Below are positions 5,217-5,934 of a DNA stretch of 5,934 nucleotides, one piece after another. Numbering within the stretch: the first letter of the stretch is position 1; each line of letters opens with the position of its first letter. Made by a program: the position numbers and the translations under genes. The notes below the pieces were generated by a model that made no database searches, was not told the DNA's origin, and saw only the letters and a list, made by a program, of their open reading frames with translations. Source of the stretch: an uncultured Bacilli bacterium (lineage in GTDB: Bacteria; Bacillota_I; Bacilli_A; RF39; UBA660). The stretch covers positions 1 through 5,934 of the forward strand of contig CANPXI010000064.1 of the NCBI GenBank assembly GCA_947585885.1, read 5' to 3'.

Positions 5217-5934
5217 TCACTCTCCTGTTAGTATTTTGTAACCGTCTTTTGTTACAGCTACTGTGTGTTCGTAGTGAGCAGATGGACTACCATCTCTTGT
5301 TATGATTGTCCAGTCGTCTTCTAGTAACCACACTTTTCTTCCTTTTAAACTAAACATTGGCTCGATTGCTAGTGTCATTCCTTCTTTTAGTATTAGTTCT
5401 GATTCATTATTACTATAGTTTGGAATGTATGGGTCTTCATGAACTACAGTTCCTATACCGTGACCAGTAAGTTCTCTTATTACACCATAGCCGTGTTTAT
5501 TTGCTACACTTTCAATAGAACTACATACATCGTTTAGTTTTACCCCTTCTTTAATAACACTAAGTCCTTTATATAAAGCTTCTTTTGTGTATTTCATAAG
5601 GTCTTCTACTTCTTTACTTACATTACCTACTTTATATGTTCTAGCTGTGTCAGCGTGATAGCCTTTATAACACGCGCCTACATCTAGTTTAATTATATCA
5701 CCATCTTTTAGGATACGTTCATCACTCGGTATTCCATGAACTACTTCTTCGTTTATGGATGTACACATTGATGCAGGGTATCCTTCATAGCCTTTAAATG
5801 ATGGGGTACAATTATGCTTTAATATAAAGTCTTCTGCAAGTTTATCGAGTTCTTTTGTAGTTACGCCAGGTTTTACTTTGCTTTCCATATATTCTAATAA
5901 GTCATAGCAAACTTTACCAGCGTAACTCATGAGC
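5217..5934 (-). CDS. map: type I methionine aminopeptidase (5' end outside window)
   Basis: Removes the initiator Met from new proteins with a two-metal centre. The 237 residues after the Met at 5930 cover the whole pita-bread fold. Counting from that Met, the five ligands are D83 (KLDVG), D94 (HADTARTY), H157 (GHGIG), E190 (AIEP) and E221 (HYEHT), with the substrate-contact H65 in VVHGIP. The Met at 5930 is probably internal: MSYAGKV matches the family's MREAGRIV, which normally begins at residue 13, and the upstream codon is an in-frame Leu. The true start should lie about 12 codons further, beyond the right edge, giving about 249 aa, the usual length. It ends with TGA, showing UGA is a stop here. 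Its last codons hold the infA ribosome site. The gene upstream is expected to be adk. Confidence 0.97.
   Translation of the reverse strand, partial: LMSYAGKVCYDLLEYMESKVKPGVTTKELDKLAEDFILKHNCTPSFKGYEGYPASMCTSINEEVVHGIPSDERILKDGDIIKLDVGACYKGYHADTARTYKVGNVSKEVEDLMKYTKEALYKGLSVIKEGVKLNDVCSSIESVANKHGYGVIRELTGHGIGTVVHEDPYIPNYSNNESELILKEGMTLAIEPMFSLKGRKVWLLEDDWTIITRDGSPSAHYEHTVAVTKDGYKILTGE
5220..5226 (-). promoter_or_regulatory. infA ribosome site inside map
   Basis: AGGAGAG on the minus strand overlaps the final Gly-Glu codons of map and lies seven bases before the infA ATG. Initiation of infA therefore depends on a site crossed by ribosomes ending map. Confidence 0.75.

Noticed and set aside
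5217..5219. UGA read as Trp (Mycoplasma code)
   Set aside because: map ends naturally at this TGA, at the family's usual C-terminus, and Trp residues in its sequence use TGG.

Overview
This AT-rich window carries a conserved housekeeping stretch of a low-GC Gram-positive bacterium. The gene order map-infA-rpmJ-rpsM-rpsK-rpoA-rplQ, with no rpsD between rpsK and rpoA, fits Bacilli and relatives (including Erysipelotrichia- or RF39-like gut lineages) better than Clostridia. UGA is a stop (it ends map) and Trp is UGG, so the Mycoplasma code is not used. I infer an uncultured Bacilli-type organism; I cannot name a genus.

Every gene lies on the minus strand, so transcription runs from high to low coordinates. 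Right to left: the spc/alpha ribosomal operon segment (5934 to 2771) holds map (its 5' end lies outside the window), infA, rpmJ (37 codons), rpsM, rpsK, rpoA and rplQ. Gaps are 4 to 18 bp, and stop codons often run into the next Shine-Dalgarno. A hairpin-plus-U-tract terminator (2743-2766) closes the operon. Next come two single-gene units: a membrane-anchored S41 (CtpA/B-type) serine protease with a PDZ domain (1412-2647), and a DUF402 nucleoside tri-/diphosphate phosphatase of the YgaC family (809-1336). Each has its own extended -10 promoter and a terminator that overlaps the end of its own coding sequence. The remaining ~800 bases are the start of an rRNA operon: tandem promoters P1 and P2, an A-tract UP element, a boxA antitermination site and the first ~426 nt of 16S rRNA, which runs off the left edge.

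The genes serve ribosome and RNA polymerase production (infA, r-proteins, rpoA, rRNA), processing of new proteins (map), envelope proteolysis (S41) and nucleotide hydrolysis (DUF402). I found no undescribed multi-gene system, mobile element or CRISPR array. The most useful second-look items are the 16S itself (a G-to-A change at E. coli position 351 in a universal primer/probe site, and a V1 loop about 46 nt longer than in E. coli), the duplicated box overlapping the rrn P2 -35, a Lys in place of the expected catalytic Arg in the DUF402 enzyme, an altered GPGSGRE motif in S11, and the terminators built into coding ends.
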